Below are positions 5,330 to 6,072 of a DNA stretch of 6,072 bases, piece by piece. Under the pieces are notes generated by a model, which saw nothing but the letters and a program-made list of their open reading frames with translations, was not told the DNA's origin and did not search any database. Position 1 is the first letter of the stretch. The number at the start of each line of letters is the position of its first letter. The stretch covers positions 1 through 6,072 of the forward strand of contig JALGTI010000286.1 in assembly GCA_029821455.1 (NCBI GenBank), read 5' to 3'. The position numbers and the translations under genes were made by a program. This stretch comes from Candidatus Zipacnadia bacterium (GTDB taxonomy: Bacteria; Armatimonadota; Zipacnadia; Zipacnadales; Zipacnadaceae).

Positions 5330-6072
5330 TCAGTCTAGCCCAGTGCCTCTCGTATCCTCTCCAGGCCCTTTTCGATTTCTTCCATTGAGCAGGCGAAGCT
5401 GAGCCTCCTCATCAGTCTCTATTTTGCGCCCGGCTATCTCGCGCCCCAGGTGTGCCGAGATGTCGGGGAATACGTAAAACGCTCCGCCTGGCGTCGGGCA
5501 CTCGACACCCTCCATCGCCTGCAGGGCCGGCACAATCATATCGCGTCGCTTCTGGAACTCTGCCCGCATCAGCTCCACCGACTCCTGCGGCCCGGTGAGC
5601 GCCTCCAGCGCCGCCCACTGGGAGATGGCGCAGGGATTGGAGGTCTCCTGGCTCTGGATGTCCGAGCAGGCCTTCACAAGCTCCGGCGAGCCCAGCAGCC
5701 AGCCGATGCGCCAGCCGGTCATTGAATATGTTTTGGCCACGCCGTCGGCGATGATGGTACGCTCGAACATCCCGTCTACGTGAAGCGGGCTGAAGTGCTT
5801 GCGCCCATCGAAGAGCAGGTGCTTGTAAATCTCATCGGATATGACGAGCAGGTCGTTCTCGATGGCAATCTGGCACAGGCCGCGGATGCTCTGTTCACTG
5901 AGCACCGCGCCGGACGGATTCGACGGGCTGTTGATGAGGATGCCGACGGTCCTATCGGTCACGGCTGCCGCGACTTCATCCAGGTCCGGCTGGAAGTCAT
6001 TAGCCCCTGTGGTCATGATGATCTTCGCAGTGCCGCCACACAGTTCGATTTGGGAGGGATAGCTGACCCAGT
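5330..6072 (-). CDS. Class I PLP-dependent aminotransferase (AspC/AspB type), 5' end off window, C-terminus disrupted
   Basis: The minus-strand frame stays open from the right edge (first complete codons WVSYPSQIEL, preceded by a codon ending in AC that fits the Tyr of the family's PYWVSY) to a TGA at 5330-5332, giving 246 complete codons. It belongs to fold-type I aminotransferases, which move an amino group between an amino acid such as aspartate and a 2-oxo acid in the cytoplasm. Visible landmarks are SPSNPSG, the PLP-binding Asp in ISDEIY, the Schiff-base Lys in GVAKTYSMTGWR (codon 5732-5734) followed by its Arg, NPCAISQWAALEAL, and GGAFYVFPD. The end is abnormal. After GRKIETDEE the open frame runs into non-family residues (LNGRNRKGP). 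The expected tail, RLSFACSMEEIEKGLERI, is encoded in another frame at 5335-5406. The intervening VVPGSAFG-type segment found in relatives is missing. As read, the enzyme lacks the Arg that binds the substrate carboxylate and is probably inactive. Exact substrate preference cannot be told. Confidence 0.85.
   Translation of the reverse strand, partial: WVSYPSQIELCGGTAKIIMTTGANDFQPDLDEVAAAVTDRTVGILINSPSNPSGAVLSEQSIRGLCQIAIENDLLVISDEIYKHLLFDGRKHFSPLHVDGMFERTIIADGVAKTYSMTGWRIGWLLGSPELVKACSDIQSQETSNPCAISQWAALEALTGPQESVELMRAEFQKRRDMIVPALQAMEGVECPTPGGAFYVFPDISAHLGREIAGRKIETDEEAQLRLLNGRNRKGPGEDTRGTGLD
5335..5406 (-). pseudogene. Out-of-frame remnant of the aminotransferase C-terminus
   Basis: Read on the minus strand from 5406 to the TAG at 5337-5335, this gives RLSFACSMEEIEKGLERI followed by REALG and a stop. 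It is a near-textbook class I aminotransferase ending, with R of RLSFA matching the conserved substrate alpha-carboxylate-binding Arg. It is not in the same frame as the rest of the gene, and its own frame is closed by a TAG about 20 bases upstream of 5406. It therefore represents the true end of the gene, displaced by an out-of-frame deletion at about 5400-5412. Confidence 0.75.

Noticed and set aside
5197..5388. 63-codon plus-strand frame beginning with GTG right after the zinc-ribbon stop
   Set aside because: It runs through the terminator hairpin and over the aminotransferase's conserved C-terminal coding sequence. It has no ribosome site beyond chance and no family resemblance.

Overview
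The window is bacterial DNA, GC-rich by eye, with short intergenic gaps, Shine-Dalgarno sequences and two near-perfect sigma-70 type promoters. No rRNA, tRNA, CRISPR array, transposase or phage gene is visible. The gene set is a stand-alone receiver protein, a type I ABC exporter half-transporter, a secreted family-10-like glycosyl hydrolase, a zinc-ribbon/DUF4190 membrane protein and a class I aminotransferase. That mix recalls environmental bacteria such as Armatimonadota, Planctomycetota or Chloroflexota, but this is an impression only and no taxon can be fixed from the sequence.

Layout, left to right. (1) Positions 1-69 hold the last 22 codons of an upstream plus-strand gene. (2) A strong promoter (93-122) drives a 141-residue receiver-only response regulator (207-632). 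Its leader contains competing GC-rich hairpins, and a terminator-like hairpin (669-692) follows the gene. (3) A second promoter (719-746) drives an apparent operon: an ABC exporter (807-2568) overlapping by one base with a secreted glycosyl-hydrolase-like protein (2568-4574). (4) The gap 4575-4755 holds a roughly 75-nt imperfect palindrome and a second pair of competing hairpins just before the start of a zinc-ribbon/DUF4190 protein (4756-5196). (5) A bidirectional terminator-like hairpin (5275-5307) separates this from a convergent minus-strand class I aminotransferase that runs off the right edge.

Two genes carry lesions. The ABC exporter has one apparent extra G in the GGG at 1614-1616, which splits it inside transmembrane helix 5. 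The aminotransferase appears to have lost a short internal segment near its C-terminus. The canonical C-terminal tail, including the conserved substrate-binding Arg, is still present but in another frame (5335-5406). Two such lesions in 6 kb may mean draft-quality sequence or gene decay; reads would be needed to tell.

Functional links are modest. The exporter and the secreted hydrolase are probably translationally coupled and may act together in handling a glycan or envelope compound (inference). The receiver protein sits upstream behind its own terminator and is not clearly tied to that operon. I found no convincing new multi-gene system. The most useful observations are the two lesions, the structured leaders and the palindromic repeat.
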